This document shows positions 35,412-45,373 of a stretch of 64,000 nucleotides of DNA, in pieces. The stretch's first letter is position 1, and the number at the start of each line of letters is the position of its first letter. Both the position numbers and the translations under genes were made by a program. The notes under the pieces are model-generated. The model worked only from the letters and a program-made list of their open reading frames with translations. It made no database searches and was not told the origin of the DNA. Origin of the DNA: Confluentibacter flavum (lineage in GTDB: Bacteria; Bacteroidota; Bacteroidia; Flavobacteriales; Flavobacteriaceae); the NCBI RefSeq assembly GCF_002843175.1, contig NZ_PJEO01000015.1:88379-152378 (forward strand), given 5' to 3'.

Positions 35412-36434
35412 TTATACTTTAGCAGATTTTACAGTTTTTACAATTCTAGCTGCAATTTTGTATGGGTCACCATTAGAAGCTGGACGTCTATCTTCCAACC
35501 AACCTTTCCAGCCTTTATTTACTGTAATTAATGGGATACGGATAGAGGCGCCACGGTCAGAAATCCCATAAGAGAAATCATGAATAGAAGCTGTTTCGTG
35601 TTTTCCAGTTAATCGTTGGTCATTAAATTCACCATAAACTTCAATATGTTCTTCTACAACAGGTCGGAATGCTTCACATATTTTTTCGTAAATTTCTCTA
35701 GATCCACAAGTTCTTAATATTGAGTTAGAAAAATTAGCGTGCATACCAGAACCATTCCAATCCATATCTTTTCCAAGTGGTTTTGGGTGGTATTCTATAT
35801 AATAGCCATATTTTTCTGTAAGTCTGTCTAATAAATATCTAGCAATCCATAATTCGTCACCTGCTAATTTTGCCCCTTTAGCAAACAATTGAAATTCCCA
35901 TTGTCCACAAGCAACTTCTTGGTTAATACCTTCAAAATTTAGACCAGCTTGGATACATAAATCGGCATGTTCTTCAACTAAATCCCTACCGTGTGTGTTT
36001 AAACCACCAACAGAACAGTAATACATACCTTGTGGTTTTGGATATCCGTTAATTGGGAAACCTAATGGTAATCCAGTAGCCGTATCCATTATAAAATATT
36101 CTTGCTCAAAACCAAACCAGAAATCATCATCAGCATCATCAATAGTTGCTCTACCGTTAGATTCATGAGGTGTTCCATCAGCATTGTATACTTCAGTCAT
36201 TACTAACCAACCATTTACACGTTCAGGATCAGGGTAAATTGCAACAGGAACTAAAGTACAATCAGAAGATCCGCCTTCTGCTTGTCGTGTTGAGGATCCG
36301 TCAAAAGACCAGTTTCCTATTTCTTCAAGCGTTCCTTTAAAGTTTTCATGCTCTTCCACTTTGGTTTTACTTCTCATATTCTGAGTCGGAAAATAACCGT
36401 CTAACCAAATGTATTCTAATTTAATTTTTGCCAT
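35412..36434 (-). CDS. Glutamine synthetase, GSII-like (eukaryote-type)
   Basis: 340 residues from the start at complement 36434, giving MAKIKLEYIWLDGYFPTQNM as in homologues; the longer frame from 36467 adds 11 unlikely residues. Conserved GS motifs: SFDGSSTRQAEGGSSDC, FGFEQEYFIMD (metal site), GINQEVACGQWEFQ, WNGSGMHANFS, LTGKHETA, and YGISDRGASIRIP. It catalyses ATP-dependent amidation of glutamate. It is divergent from the GSIII gene across 290 bp, so both may share regulation by nitrogen status. Confidence 0.92.
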   Translation of the reverse strand: MAKIKLEYIWLDGYFPTQNMRSKTKVEEHENFKGTLEEIGNWSFDGSSTRQAEGGSSDCTLVPVAIYPDPERVNGWLVMTEVYNADGTPHESNGRATIDDADDDFWFGFEQEYFIMDTATGLPLGFPINGYPKPQGMYYCSVGGLNTHGRDLVEEHADLCIQAGLNFEGINQEVACGQWEFQLFAKGAKLAGDELWIARYLLDRLTEKYGYYIEYHPKPLGKDMDWNGSGMHANFSNSILRTCGSREIYEKICEAFRPVVEEHIEVYGEFNDQRLTGKHETASIHDFSYGISDRGASIRIPLITVNKGWKGWLEDRRPASNGDPYKIAARIVKTVKSAKV

Positions 36435-36672
36435 AATAATTATTTTGTAGTTATTAGATATTGACACAAATATAATTTTTTAAGTTATACTGACCATTTT
36501 ACAGGGTGGTTTTAACGAAGTGCTATGTTATTTTTATTTAAACCCTATTTTTTTATGGTATATTTTAAAAAAACCCTATTATTTTAAATTTATATTATAA
36601 AAATGTTAACAGAGTGTTTTTAATAAAATAAGAAAATATCTATTTTAATTATTTATTACGGACCTTGATGCC

Positions 36673-36680
36673 TATTTTTG
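36673..36680 (+). promoter_or_regulatory. Candidate -7 element for glnN
   Basis: TATTTTTG matches TAnnTTTG and lies 45 bp before the ATG of the GSIII gene, in the divergent GSII/GSIII control region. Confidence 0.5.
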
Positions 36681-36725
36681 TAGTTACGTTTAATGCTTTA
36701 AAATATAAATTAATACTTTAAAACT

Positions 36726-38912
36726 ATGTCAACATTAAGATTTCACGCTATTAAAGAATCTCTTGCAAATAGACCAATTTTGGTAGAAGAGAAAGAACGT
36801 CGTTCAGATATATTTGGTAAAAATGTTTTCAACGAAAATTCCATGCGTCAATATTTAACAAAAGATGCTTTTAAGGGCGTTATGAATGCTGTAAAACATG
36901 GGAAAAAAATTGATAGAAACATTGCCGATCAAGTAGCGTCTTCCATGCGTGATTGGGCATTATCTAAAGGGGTTACCCACTATACACATTGGTTTCAGCC
37001 TTTAACCGGAGCGACCGCAGAAAAGCATGATGCCTTTTTTGAAACCATTGGAGATAATGCATCTGTTGAGAAGTTTGGCGGAAGCCAGTTAGTACAGCAA
37101 GAACCGGATGCTTCTAGTTTTCCAAGTGGGGGTATTAGAAATACGTTTGAAGCAAGGGGTTACACAGCTTGGGATCCTACATCTCCTGCATTTATTTATG
37201 GAAAAACGCTTTGTATTCCAACCATATTTGTGGCTTACACCGGTGAGGCTTTAGATTATAAAACCCCTTTGTTAAGGGCATTGCAAGCGATTGATAGTGC
37301 CGCCACCGAGGTATGTAAATATTTTGATAAAAATGTTAGAAAAGTGACCTCGTCGCTGGGCTGGGAGCAAGAATATTTTTTAATTGACAAAGCCTTGGTG
37401 GCCAGTCGTCAAGATATCACGTTAACAGGTAGAACATTATTGGGACATTCTTCAGCAAAAGGACAACAATTAGATGATCATTATTTTGGTTCTATTCCTA
37501 ATAGAGCTTTAAATTTTATGCGCGATTTAGAGGTTGAATGTATGTATTTAGGTATTCCCGTAAAAACACGTCATAATGAAGTGGCTCCCAATCAATTTGA
37601 GTTAGCCCCCATTTATGAAGAAGCTAATTTGGCCGTCGATCACAATTCATTATTAATGGATGTCATGGGGCGTGTGGCTTCTAGACACAATTTTAAAGTG
37701 TTGTTACATGAAAAACCATTTGCTGGTGTTAATGGTTCGGGGAAACATAATAATTGGTCGTTATCCACAGATACTGGGATAAATCTTTTAGGGCCAGGTA
37801 AAACACCCATGAGCAATCTTCAATTTCTGACCTTTTTTGTAAATACCATTAAAGCGGTTCATGATAACGAGGAGCTTTTAAGAGCGACCATTGCATCTGC
37901 TGGGAATGACCACAGGTTAGGAGCCAATGAAGCGCCCCCTGCCATCATTTCGGTATTTATAGGAGAGCAATTAACAAAAGTTCTTGAAGATCTGGAAGGT
38001 GTTACGAAAGGGAAACTTTCTCCAGAAGAAAAAACAGATCTAAAGCTGAATGTAATTGGAAAAATACCTGATGTATTATTAGATAATACAGATAGAAACA
38101 GAACATCACCTTTTGCGTTTACAGGAAATAAATTTGAGTTTAGGGCGGTAGGTTCGCAAGCAAATTGTGCCAACCCTATGACTGTTTTAAATACGATTGT
38201 TGCAAAACAATTGAAGGATTTTAAAGTTGAAGTAGATGCGCTTATAGTCGACAAAGACCTAAAGAAAGACGAGGCCATTTTCAATATCCTACGGGAATAC
38301 ATAAAAGGATTAAAAAACATTTTATTTGAAGGTAATGGTTATAGTGAAGCTTGGGAAAAAGAGGCAAAAAAGAGAGGTTTAAGCAACAACAAAACAACTC
38401 CAGAAGCTTTAAAAGCTAAAATTTCCAAGAAAACGATCGCTTTATTTGAAGAAATGGAAGTAATGAGTAAAATAGAAATGGAGGCTCGTTATGAGGTCGA
38501 AATGGAAGATTACATCAACCACGTTCAAATTGAAAGTCGGGTTTTAGGTGATATAGCCCGTAATCACGTAGTGCCTACAGCGGTTAAATATCAGAATATC
38601 TTAATTGACAACGTAAGAGGATTAAAAGATATTTTTGAAGGAAGCTACAAGAAGTTGGCGAAAGAACAATTGGTATTAATCGAAGAAATTTCAATCCACA
38701 TCGAGAGCATCAATGCAAATGTGACGAAAATGACCAATGAACGCAAGAAAGCGAATGGTATGCAAGATATCGAAGAGAAAGCGAACGCTTATTGTTTTAA
38801 TGTGAAGCCCTTGTTTGATGATATCCGTTATAATTGTGATAAATTGGAATTGCTTGTTGATGATGAAATTTGGCCATTAACAAAATATAGGGAACTCATG
38901 TTTACTAGATAG
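36726..38912 (+). CDS. glnN: Glutamine synthetase type III
   Basis: 728 residues, the usual length of GSIII. The Bacteroidota GSIII signatures are present: THYTHWFQPLTGATAEKHDA, GGSQLVQQEPDASSFPSGGI, SLGWEQEYFLID, KTRHNEVAPNQFELAPIYEE, HEKPFAGVNGSGKHNNWSL, GNDHRLGANEAPPAIIS and NRTSPFAFTGNKFEFRAVGS. It makes glutamine from glutamate and ammonia as a large dodecamer. It pairs divergently with a GSII gene, which gives this organism two unrelated glutamine synthetases at one locus. Confidence 0.95.
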   Translation: MSTLRFHAIKESLANRPILVEEKERRSDIFGKNVFNENSMRQYLTKDAFKGVMNAVKHGKKIDRNIADQVASSMRDWALSKGVTHYTHWFQPLTGATAEKHDAFFETIGDNASVEKFGGSQLVQQEPDASSFPSGGIRNTFEARGYTAWDPTSPAFIYGKTLCIPTIFVAYTGEALDYKTPLLRALQAIDSAATEVCKYFDKNVRKVTSSLGWEQEYFLIDKALVASRQDITLTGRTLLGHSSAKGQQLDDHYFGSIPNRALNFMRDLEVECMYLGIPVKTRHNEVAPNQFELAPIYEEANLAVDHNSLLMDVMGRVASRHNFKVLLHEKPFAGVNGSGKHNNWSLSTDTGINLLGPGKTPMSNLQFLTFFVNTIKAVHDNEELLRATIASAGNDHRLGANEAPPAIISVFIGEQLTKVLEDLEGVTKGKLSPEEKTDLKLNVIGKIPDVLLDNTDRNRTSPFAFTGNKFEFRAVGSQANCANPMTVLNTIVAKQLKDFKVEVDALIVDKDLKKDEAIFNILREYIKGLKNILFEGNGYSEAWEKEAKKRGLSNNKTTPEALKAKISKKTIALFEEMEVMSKIEMEARYEVEMEDYINHVQIESRVLGDIARNHVVPTAVKYQNILIDNVRGLKDIFEGSYKKLAKEQLVLIEEISIHIESINANVTKMTNERKKANGMQDIEEKANAYCFNVKPLFDDIRYNCDKLELLVDDEIWPLTKYRELMFTR

Positions 38913-38931
38913 TTAATCTAAATAATTCCCC

Positions 38932-39114
38932 GATGGCTCTGCCTCGGGGTTTGCTTCGCCAGTTCGCTTTGCTCGTGTCCAATTCACCTCTCCTTTGGAG
39001 AGGTCAGAACTGCCCAAAAGGCAGTTCTGGGTGAGGTGAAATATAAAAATTTCGGTTTTTGGCTCCGAGGTCAAAATGAAACAGGCGAAATATCTCTATG
39101 GCTCTGCCTCGAGG
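38932..39114. repeat. Composite repeat with cruciform-forming core
   Basis: A phrase ATGGCTCTGCCTCG(G/A)GG occurs at both ends (38932-38948 and 39098-39114). Between them, TCACCTC (38984-38990) pairs with GAGGTGA (39033-39039) around two nested hairpins, CTCCTTTGGAG and CAGAACTGCC-CAAAA-GGCAGTTCTG. This would fold as a three-way junction. It fills the gap between glnN and purM. Confidence 0.7.
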
Positions 39115-39144
39115 ATAGTCTGTTTCAAGAAATTTTTTATTTAG

Positions 39145-39174
39145 AAAATCCCGCTGTAAAAAGCGGGATTTTTT
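39145..39174 (+). terminator. Rho-independent terminator
   Basis: AAAATCCCGCT, loop GTAAAA, AGCGGGATTTTTT: a strong GC stem with a T-run, upstream of purM and likely closing the glnN transcript. Confidence 0.8.
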
Positions 39175-39186
39175 AATTCAAAAAAT

Positions 39187-39194
39187 TAAATTTG
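39187..39194 (+). promoter_or_regulatory. Candidate -7 element for purM
   Basis: TAAATTTG matches TAnnTTTG and ends 17 bp before the ATG of purM, a distance typical in this genus group. Confidence 0.5.
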
Positions 39195-39211
39195 CAGCTC
39201 AATACCATATT

Positions 39212-40390
39212 ATGAGTCAAGAAGTAAGTAAGCGTTATGCAGGGCGAGGTGTTTCGGCGTCAAAAGAAGATGTTCATAATGCCATAAAAAATATTGATAA
39301 AGGATTATTCCCAAAAGCATTCTGCAAAATCGTTCCCGATTATTTAACTAACGATGACAACTACTGCTTGATTATGCATGCTGATGGTGCGGGAACAAAA
39401 TCATCCTTAGCGTATATGTATTGGAAAGAAACCGGCGATATTTCTGTTTGGAAAGGCATTGCTCAAGATGCGTTGATTATGAATATCGATGATTTATTAT
39501 GTGTCGGTGCTACCGATAATATCATGCTTTCTTCAACCATTGGCAGAAATAAAAACCTAATTCCTGGTGAGGTTATTTCGGCAATTATTAATGGGACTGA
39601 AGCGTTGATTTCAGAATTAAAAACGTTTGGTGTTACCATACATTCCACCGGCGGGGAAACGGCCGATGTGGGTGATTTGGTTCGAACCATTATTGTGGAT
39701 TCTACAGTAACTGCTAGAATGAAACGAAGTGATGTGATTGATAACGCTAACATCAAAGCAGGCGATGTTATTGTTGGCCTTGAAAGTTTTGGACAAGCCA
39801 CTTACGAGACCTCTTATAATGGAGGTATGGGGAGTAATGGCCTAACATCGGCTCGACATGATGTGTTCAGCAAATACTTAGCGCAAAAATATCCGGAAAG
39901 TTTTGATGCATCAGTCCCTGAGGATTTAGTATATTCTGGACAAATGAAATTAACTGATGCCGTTACAGATTCACCTATCGATGCAGGTAAATTGGTATTA
40001 TCACCAACCAGAACCTATGCGCCCATTATCAAGAAAATCTTATCAAAATACAATAGCGATGTTATTCATGGCATGGTTCACTGTTCTGGAGGTGCGCAAA
40101 CTAAAATACTTCATTTTATAGACCAGTTTCATATTATAAAAGACAATATGTTCTCGGTGCCACCATTGTTTAAACTCATTCAACAGCATTCTAAAACCGA
40201 TTGGAAAGAAATGTATCAGGTTTTTAATTGCGGACATAGAATGGAATTATATGTTTCGGCAGAAGTCGCTAACGATATTATTTCCGTCTCCAAATCCTTT
40301 AACGTGGATGCTAAAATTATAGGTCGTGTGGAAGCTTCAAAAATTAAAAAGCTTACAATAAAAAGTGAGTTTGGGGAGTTTAGTTATTAA
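39212..40390 (+). CDS. purM: Phosphoribosylformylglycinamidine cyclo-ligase (AIR synthase)
   Basis: 392 residues of the longer Bacteroidota PurM type. Conserved features: RYAGRGVSASKEDV at the N-terminus, CLIMHADGAGTKSSLAYMYW, AQDALIMNIDDLLCVGAT, STGGETADVGDLVRT, then the C-terminal HGMVHCSGGAQTKI. It converts FGAM to AIR with ATP in step five of purine synthesis. It stands alone with its own promoter. Confidence 0.93.
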   Translation: MSQEVSKRYAGRGVSASKEDVHNAIKNIDKGLFPKAFCKIVPDYLTNDDNYCLIMHADGAGTKSSLAYMYWKETGDISVWKGIAQDALIMNIDDLLCVGATDNIMLSSTIGRNKNLIPGEVISAIINGTEALISELKTFGVTIHSTGGETADVGDLVRTIIVDSTVTARMKRSDVIDNANIKAGDVIVGLESFGQATYETSYNGGMGSNGLTSARHDVFSKYLAQKYPESFDASVPEDLVYSGQMKLTDAVTDSPIDAGKLVLSPTRTYAPIIKKILSKYNSDVIHGMVHCSGGAQTKILHFIDQFHIIKDNMFSVPPLFKLIQQHSKTDWKEMYQVFNCGHRMELYVSAEVANDIISVSKSFNVDAKIIGRVEASKIKKLTIKSEFGEFSY

Positions 40391-40496
40391 ATTCTGATTA
40401 GTGCCCTAAAAAAGCGGGGCGGTTTTTTCAAAAACAATAATTTTTAAATTAAGCTTTAATGTCTGTTTCAGTAGACAAAAGATTCATAGCCTAAAC

Positions 40497-41456
40497 ATGA
40501 AGAATATTTTTTTTATTCTATTTTGCGCCCTTTTTAACTTCTCAATGGCGCAACCAGATTCACTATTTTTAAAAGATAAAGAGGAAAAAGAAAAAGGACC
40601 AGAATGGATTCTAAAGAATAAGTTCAGTGTAGACTTAAATGAAGTCGCCTTTGTGAATTGGAATGCTGGAGGTAGCAACTCCATATCCGCATTAATAGGC
40701 TATCAATTTTCTTATAATTATTCTGATAAGTATTTTTTTTGGAGGAACAATCTTGTCGCAGGTTATGGTGTAAATAGCCAGCAAGGAAGGGAGGCGAGAA
40801 AAACGACGGATTTATTGGAGATAAATTCGAGTTTCGGATTTAGTCCAGACGAAAAATCAAATTGGTTTTATTCAGCTCGATTTAATTTTAATACCCAATT
40901 TGCCGAAGGGTATCAATATCCCAATATAGATAAGCCTATATCGAAGTTTATGGCGCCGGGCTATTTGTTTTTTGGAGGCGGTATGGAATATGGGCGCAAT
41001 ATTGATGAATTGTCTTTTTATTTATCACCTCTGACTCTAAAAGCCACATTTGTATTGGATGATGATTTAGCAAATGCAGGCAAGTTTGGTGTAATTCCTG
41101 CCGTTTTTGATGTAGATGGAAATGTTATTAGGCCAGGGAAGAATAAAAGAACAGAAGCGGGTATTTTGGTTACAAATAGTTATCAAATGGAAGTTGCTCA
41201 AAACGTTGTTGCAACAAACTCTCTGAGTCTATATTCGGACTATATAAATAATTTTGGTAATGTAGATGTTGATTGGCGGTTGAACTTCGATTTTAAGGTG
41301 AACAGTTTTGTGAGAGCAACATTCGAATCCCATATTAGGTATGATGATGATGTAAAAACAACCGTGCCTTCTGCTATTGAAGGGGAATTTGATGAAGCTG
41401 GTGCTAAAGTTCAATGGAAACAATTTTTAGGGATTGGCTTTGCGGTCGATTTTTAA
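40497..41456 (+). CDS. DUF3078 outer-membrane-type protein
   Basis: 319 residues with a signal peptide (IFFILFCALFNFSMAQ). The mature protein is beta-strand-rich, as a porin-like barrel: WNAGGSNSISALIGYQFSYN, FFWRNNLVAGYGVNSQ, the family motif RKTTDLLEINSSFGF, and a final aromatic strand (FLGIGFAVDF). DUF3078 is a Bacteroidota outer-membrane family of unknown substrate. It may be cotranscribed with purM across 106 bp. Confidence 0.88.
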   Translation: MKNIFFILFCALFNFSMAQPDSLFLKDKEEKEKGPEWILKNKFSVDLNEVAFVNWNAGGSNSISALIGYQFSYNYSDKYFFWRNNLVAGYGVNSQQGREARKTTDLLEINSSFGFSPDEKSNWFYSARFNFNTQFAEGYQYPNIDKPISKFMAPGYLFFGGGMEYGRNIDELSFYLSPLTLKATFVLDDDLANAGKFGVIPAVFDVDGNVIRPGKNKRTEAGILVTNSYQMEVAQNVVATNSLSLYSDYINNFGNVDVDWRLNFDFKVNSFVRATFESHIRYDDDVKTTVPSAIEGEFDEAGAKVQWKQFLGIGFAVDF

Positions 41457-41644
41457 AATGTGTTTTCTTTTTTGTTATTTAAAAAATTTGTTAACTTTTT
41501 AATGTTAATAAAAATTTAAAACATTGAAAATAAGATTATTAACAGTTGTGTCTTGATAACTTTATGATATTTATCATGTATTAAGTTTAATTTATGTTGT
41601 TACTTTATGGTTCCTGCAAAACAACCTAAATTCAAAATAATATA

Positions 41645-44197
41645 ATGAATCTAAACGTCACCAAAACTCCGCTTAAAACGTACACGCAAGATGAAGCCTT
41701 TAAAGCTTCATTAACCTATTTTAAAAATGACGACCTAGCTGCTCGTGTTTGGTTAAATAAATATGCCTTAAAGGATTCCCAAGGGAATATTTACGAGTTA
41801 ACGCCAAACGATATGCACCGTCGTATCGCAAAAGAACTGGCCAGGGTTGAAAAAAAATATACCAATCCCTTAACGGAAGATGAGATTTTCGATTTAATTA
41901 AAGACTTTAAGTATATCGTTCCCCAGGGCAGCCCCATGGCAGGTATTGGTAATCCGTATCAAATAGCCTCACTTTCAAATTGTTTTGTTATCGGGAATTC
42001 TGGTAATTCCGATTCGTATGGTGGCGTTATGAAAATTGACCAAGAGCAGGTACAGCTCATGAAACGCCGTGGTGGTGTTGGTCACGATTTATCGCATATT
42101 CGTCCCAAAGGATCAGCGGTCAACAATTCGGCTTTGACTTCTACGGGCATTGTTCCTTTTATGGAGCGGTATTCAAATTCTACAAGGGAAGTCGCCCAAG
42201 ATGGTCGGCGAGGGGCTTTGATGCTATCGGTGTCTATCAATCATCCCGATTCAGAAGATTTTATCAATGCGAAATTGGAACAAGGCAAAGTGACTGGTGC
42301 CAATGTATCCGTTAGAATAGATGATGCCTTTATGGAAGCCGTTAAAAACGGTACAGAATATACCCAAAAATATCCCATTTTTAGTAGTCAGCCCAAAATA
42401 TCTAAAACCATTGAGGCTACTGCTTTATGGAAAAAAATAGTCCACAACGCTTGGAAATCTGCCGAGCCTGGTATCTTGTTTTGGGATACCATTATCAACG
42501 AGTCCATTCCTGATTGTTATGCCGATTTAGGTTATAAAACCGTCTCCACCAACCCGTGTGGTGAAATTCCGTTGTGCCCTTATGATTCTTGTCGTTTATT
42601 GGCAATCAATTTGTTTTCGTATGTAGATCATCCGTTTACAAAAGAAGCTAGTTTTGATTTCGAGTTATTTAAAAAGCACATAAAAGCGGCTCAACGTATT
42701 ATGGACGATATCATCGATTTAGAATTGGAAAAAATTGATGCTATTCTTCTTAAAATAGATGAAGACCCAGAAGTAGATGAAGTAAAAGCAACTGAGCGAA
42801 ATTTATGGATTAACATCAAAAAGAAAGCCCAAGAAGGCAGACGGACCGGTATTGGCATTACTGCCGAAGGTGATATGTTAGCCGGATTAGGTATTCAATA
42901 TGGTAGTGAAGCTGGCAATGCGTTTTCTTTGGAAGTCCATAAAACCATAGCCATTGAAGCATATAGAGGCTCTGTGCATTTGGCGAAAGAGCGTGGTGCG
43001 TTTTTGGTTTATGATTCAGAACGCGAACAAAATAATCCCTTTATCCAACGATTGAAAGAAGCAGATAATAAATTGTATTACGACATGATGGAATATGGCA
43101 GACGAAACATCGCCTTATTAACCATTGCCCCCACAGGAACAACCAGTTTAATGACGCAAACAACCTCTGGTATAGAACCCGTGTTTTTACCAGTTTATAA
43201 GCGAAGACGAAAAGTAAACCCAGGTGATAAGGAAGCTCGTATTGATTTTGTTGATGAAGTAGGCGATTCTTGGGAAGAATATGTGGTGTTTCATCAGCGT
43301 TTTAAACAATGGATGGAAGTAAATGGTATGGACACGTCCGTAAATTATTCCCAAAAAGAAATAAACAAATTAATTAAAAAATCACCCTATCACAAAGCAA
43401 CGTCCAATGATGTGGATTGGTTAAGTAAAGTCCGCATGCAAGGTGCTATTCAAAAATGGGTAGATCATTCCATCAGCGTGACCATCAATTTACCAAGCGA
43501 TGCGACTGAAGAGTTGGTTGGTGACCTATATTTAAAAGCTTGGGAAGTCGGTTGCAAAGGCGTTACCGTTTATAGGGATGGTTCGCGTTCGGGCGTGTTA
43601 ATCGCCAATGACGATAAAGAAGATAAAAATCAAAATATATTAACACCATTTCCTAGAAAGCGTCCAGAGAGTTTGGAAGCCGATGTGGTTCGTTTTCAAA
43701 ACAATAAGGAAAAATGGATTGCGTTTATTGGCTTGATTGATGGCAAGCCTTATGAAATTTTCACTGGTTTAGCCGATGATGAAGATGGTATTTTAATACC
43801 ACGTTGGGTAAATGAAGGCGTTATTATAAAAAACCGAAACGAAGATGGCACCTCCCGATACGACTTTCAATATAAAAACATAAGAGGTTATAAAACCACC
43901 ATTGAAGGCTTATCTCATAAATTTAATCCAGAGTATTGGAACTATGCCAAACTCATTTCCAGTACGCTTCGTCATGGGATGCCCATCGATAAAATTGTCG
44001 ATTTAATTAATAGTTTGCAACTGGACAGCGAATCTATTAATACGTGGAAAAACGGTGTGGTCCGTGCTTTAAAGCGCTTTGTTGAAGATGGCACCCAAGT
44101 AAAAGGACAGGTGTGCGATGCTTGTAAATCGGAAAACTTAATCTATCAAGAAGGCTGCTTAACTTGTAAAGATTGTGGGTCTTCTAAGTGTGGATAA
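41645..44197 (+). CDS. nrdJ: Adenosylcobalamin-dependent (class II) ribonucleotide reductase
   Basis: 850 residues. Class II features: N-terminal QGSPMAGIGNP and ASLSNCFVIGNS, KRRGGVGHDLSHIRPKGS, the active-site region STNPCGEIPLCPYDSC, IAPTGTTSLMTQTTSGIEPV, and a C-terminal zinc-ribbon-like tail with four-plus cysteines (CDAC...CLTCKDCG). There is no adjacent small-subunit gene, as expected. It reduces ribonucleotides using a B12-generated thiyl radical, without oxygen. I saw no cobalamin riboswitch in the 188-bp leader. It is followed by a hairpin terminator. Confidence 0.93.
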   Translation: MNLNVTKTPLKTYTQDEAFKASLTYFKNDDLAARVWLNKYALKDSQGNIYELTPNDMHRRIAKELARVEKKYTNPLTEDEIFDLIKDFKYIVPQGSPMAGIGNPYQIASLSNCFVIGNSGNSDSYGGVMKIDQEQVQLMKRRGGVGHDLSHIRPKGSAVNNSALTSTGIVPFMERYSNSTREVAQDGRRGALMLSVSINHPDSEDFINAKLEQGKVTGANVSVRIDDAFMEAVKNGTEYTQKYPIFSSQPKISKTIEATALWKKIVHNAWKSAEPGILFWDTIINESIPDCYADLGYKTVSTNPCGEIPLCPYDSCRLLAINLFSYVDHPFTKEASFDFELFKKHIKAAQRIMDDIIDLELEKIDAILLKIDEDPEVDEVKATERNLWINIKKKAQEGRRTGIGITAEGDMLAGLGIQYGSEAGNAFSLEVHKTIAIEAYRGSVHLAKERGAFLVYDSEREQNNPFIQRLKEADNKLYYDMMEYGRRNIALLTIAPTGTTSLMTQTTSGIEPVFLPVYKRRRKVNPGDKEARIDFVDEVGDSWEEYVVFHQRFKQWMEVNGMDTSVNYSQKEINKLIKKSPYHKATSNDVDWLSKVRMQGAIQKWVDHSISVTINLPSDATEELVGDLYLKAWEVGCKGVTVYRDGSRSGVLIANDDKEDKNQNILTPFPRKRPESLEADVVRFQNNKEKWIAFIGLIDGKPYEIFTGLADDEDGILIPRWVNEGVIIKNRNEDGTSRYDFQYKNIRGYKTTIEGLSHKFNPEYWNYAKLISSTLRHGMPIDKIVDLINSLQLDSESINTWKNGVVRALKRFVEDGTQVKGQVCDACKSENLIYQEGCLTCKDCGSSKCG

Positions 44198-44216
44198 TTA
44201 TTTTTAATAAGGATTG

Positions 44217-44252
44217 AAAAAAGGAAGTTGATTTTTGATTGGCTTCCTTTTG
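44217..44252 (+). terminator. Terminator of nrdJ
   Basis: The arms AAAAAAGGAAG and CTTCCTTTT surround a 15-nt loop about 20 bp after the nrdJ stop. Confidence 0.65.
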
Positions 44253-44345
44253 TTTTTGGATTGGAGGATTGGGGTACTGGTTTGACATTTCATCGAGATG
44301 TGTGATCTTGATTAAATGATAGATGAACGCTGTTAACGAATTTTT

Positions 44346-44900
44346 TTACATGTACAGTTGAGGATTAAAAGCTAAAATTATACCCAAGCCTGCAATATTA
44401 AATCCAAAAACGGCCATCAGTAATCCAATTATGAATTTTGTATTTGATGAAGTTTCTTTTATTACTATTCCAACATTATTAACTGATAGTGTATTTTGGA
44501 ACATTCTTTTAGATAGTAACATTGATTCTTTAGCTTCTAAATCTGCAATATTTTTAAACTCAAATTTATATTTCCCCATGTTTTTAATCTCAAAATGATA
44601 AAATTCGGTTGCTAATTTACCTTTATGACGGAATTTAAATTTCATTTGTTTTTCAAGCACATCTAATTTATTCCCATTGTTTGTTATGTGTAAATCAAAA
44701 TCACCTTTATTATTTGCATAACCACCACCAATAATACAAACAGCATATGTTCCCGTTTTTTTAATATATATTTCACTTGGATTTTCAGTGAAATTTAATT
44801 CTGCTATAGTTCTACTTCTGTATTTTTTGATTAGAGTTTTCATTCCAAAAAAGAACATTACTAATCCTAGTATGCCAATTAATAAAAATATTACCTCCAT
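44346..44900 (-). CDS. Hypothetical membrane protein with two flanking TM helices
   Basis: 184 residues: a TM helix at each end (about 4-20 and 157-180) and a beta-rich middle (TGTYAVCIIGGGYANNKGDF, YHFEIKNMGKYKFEF) that resembles a beta-sandwich. No family is recognised. It opens a run of minus-strand accessory genes, and its neighbours share no evident function. Confidence 0.6.
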   Translation of the reverse strand: MEVIFLLIGILGLVMFFFGMKTLIKKYRSRTIAELNFTENPSEIYIKKTGTYAVCIIGGGYANNKGDFDLHITNNGNKLDVLEKQMKFKFRHKGKLATEFYHFEIKNMGKYKFEFKNIADLEAKESMLLSKRMFQNTLSVNNVGIVIKETSSNTKFIIGLLMAVFGFNIAGLGIILAFNPQLYM

Positions 44901-44985
44901 AGTTATCTGTATATTTTTAATTTATTTATTCGATAGTATTTTTAAAATATCTGTGAACTTTTAAAAGATGGATAGTATCGGGCGC

Positions 44986-45231
44986 TTATGAATCATTTGA
45001 TATTGAGTTAAATGATTCAATTATTTTCTTAATTCTATTTGATGCTTTTGACAGTGTTCCTTTTTCAATGTTATATTTATATTCTAGGTTTGAAATTGTA
45101 GATGAAGTAATCCTGGAACACAATACCAATATATTTGTGTTATAGAGTATGCCGAGGATTTTTCGTTGATTCTCAAAGGACATATCTGCTAATTCTAATA
45201 AAGTTTTAAGTTTTTCTATACTTTGTGACAT
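44986..45231 (-). CDS. Hypothetical small helical protein
   Basis: 81 residues, helical and fairly basic, beginning MSQSIEKLKTLLELADMSFE, with FENQRKILGILY and ISNLEYKYNIEKGTLSKASN. The last part looks like a helix-turn-helix but is too short to call. It lies between a membrane-protein gene and a duplicated flank sequence. Confidence 0.45.
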   Translation of the reverse strand: MSQSIEKLKTLLELADMSFENQRKILGILYNTNILVLCSRITSSTISNLEYKYNIEKGTLSKASNRIKKIIESFNSISNDS

Positions 45232-45268
45232 ATGCTTCCTACTTAATTAGGATATAGATGGCCAAACA

Positions 45269-45357
45269 AACTTCGTTATTTTTTCCCACAATATCAAACT
45301 TAAAACCCAAAATGACAAATTATTTCTAATCAATAAAATCAATGCTTACACAGTTAT
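45269..45357. repeat. Duplicated flank sequence, copy 1
   Basis: Homologous to 46796-46894 and 47614-47710. Shared landmarks are a TTCGTT/T-rich block, (C)CACANAGTCAAA (here CCACAATATCAAA at 45286), an AAAATG stretch, and AATCAATA..CAATGCTTACA. It lies downstream of the coiled-coil gene on the minus strand. Confidence 0.6.
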
Positions 45358-45373
45358 CGGGAGCCGTTTTTTT

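Noticed and set aside
41457..41644. Possible cobalamin riboswitch before the B12-dependent reductase
   Set aside because: No B12-box-like sequence or suitable helices seen; the leader is AT-rich and unstructured by eye.
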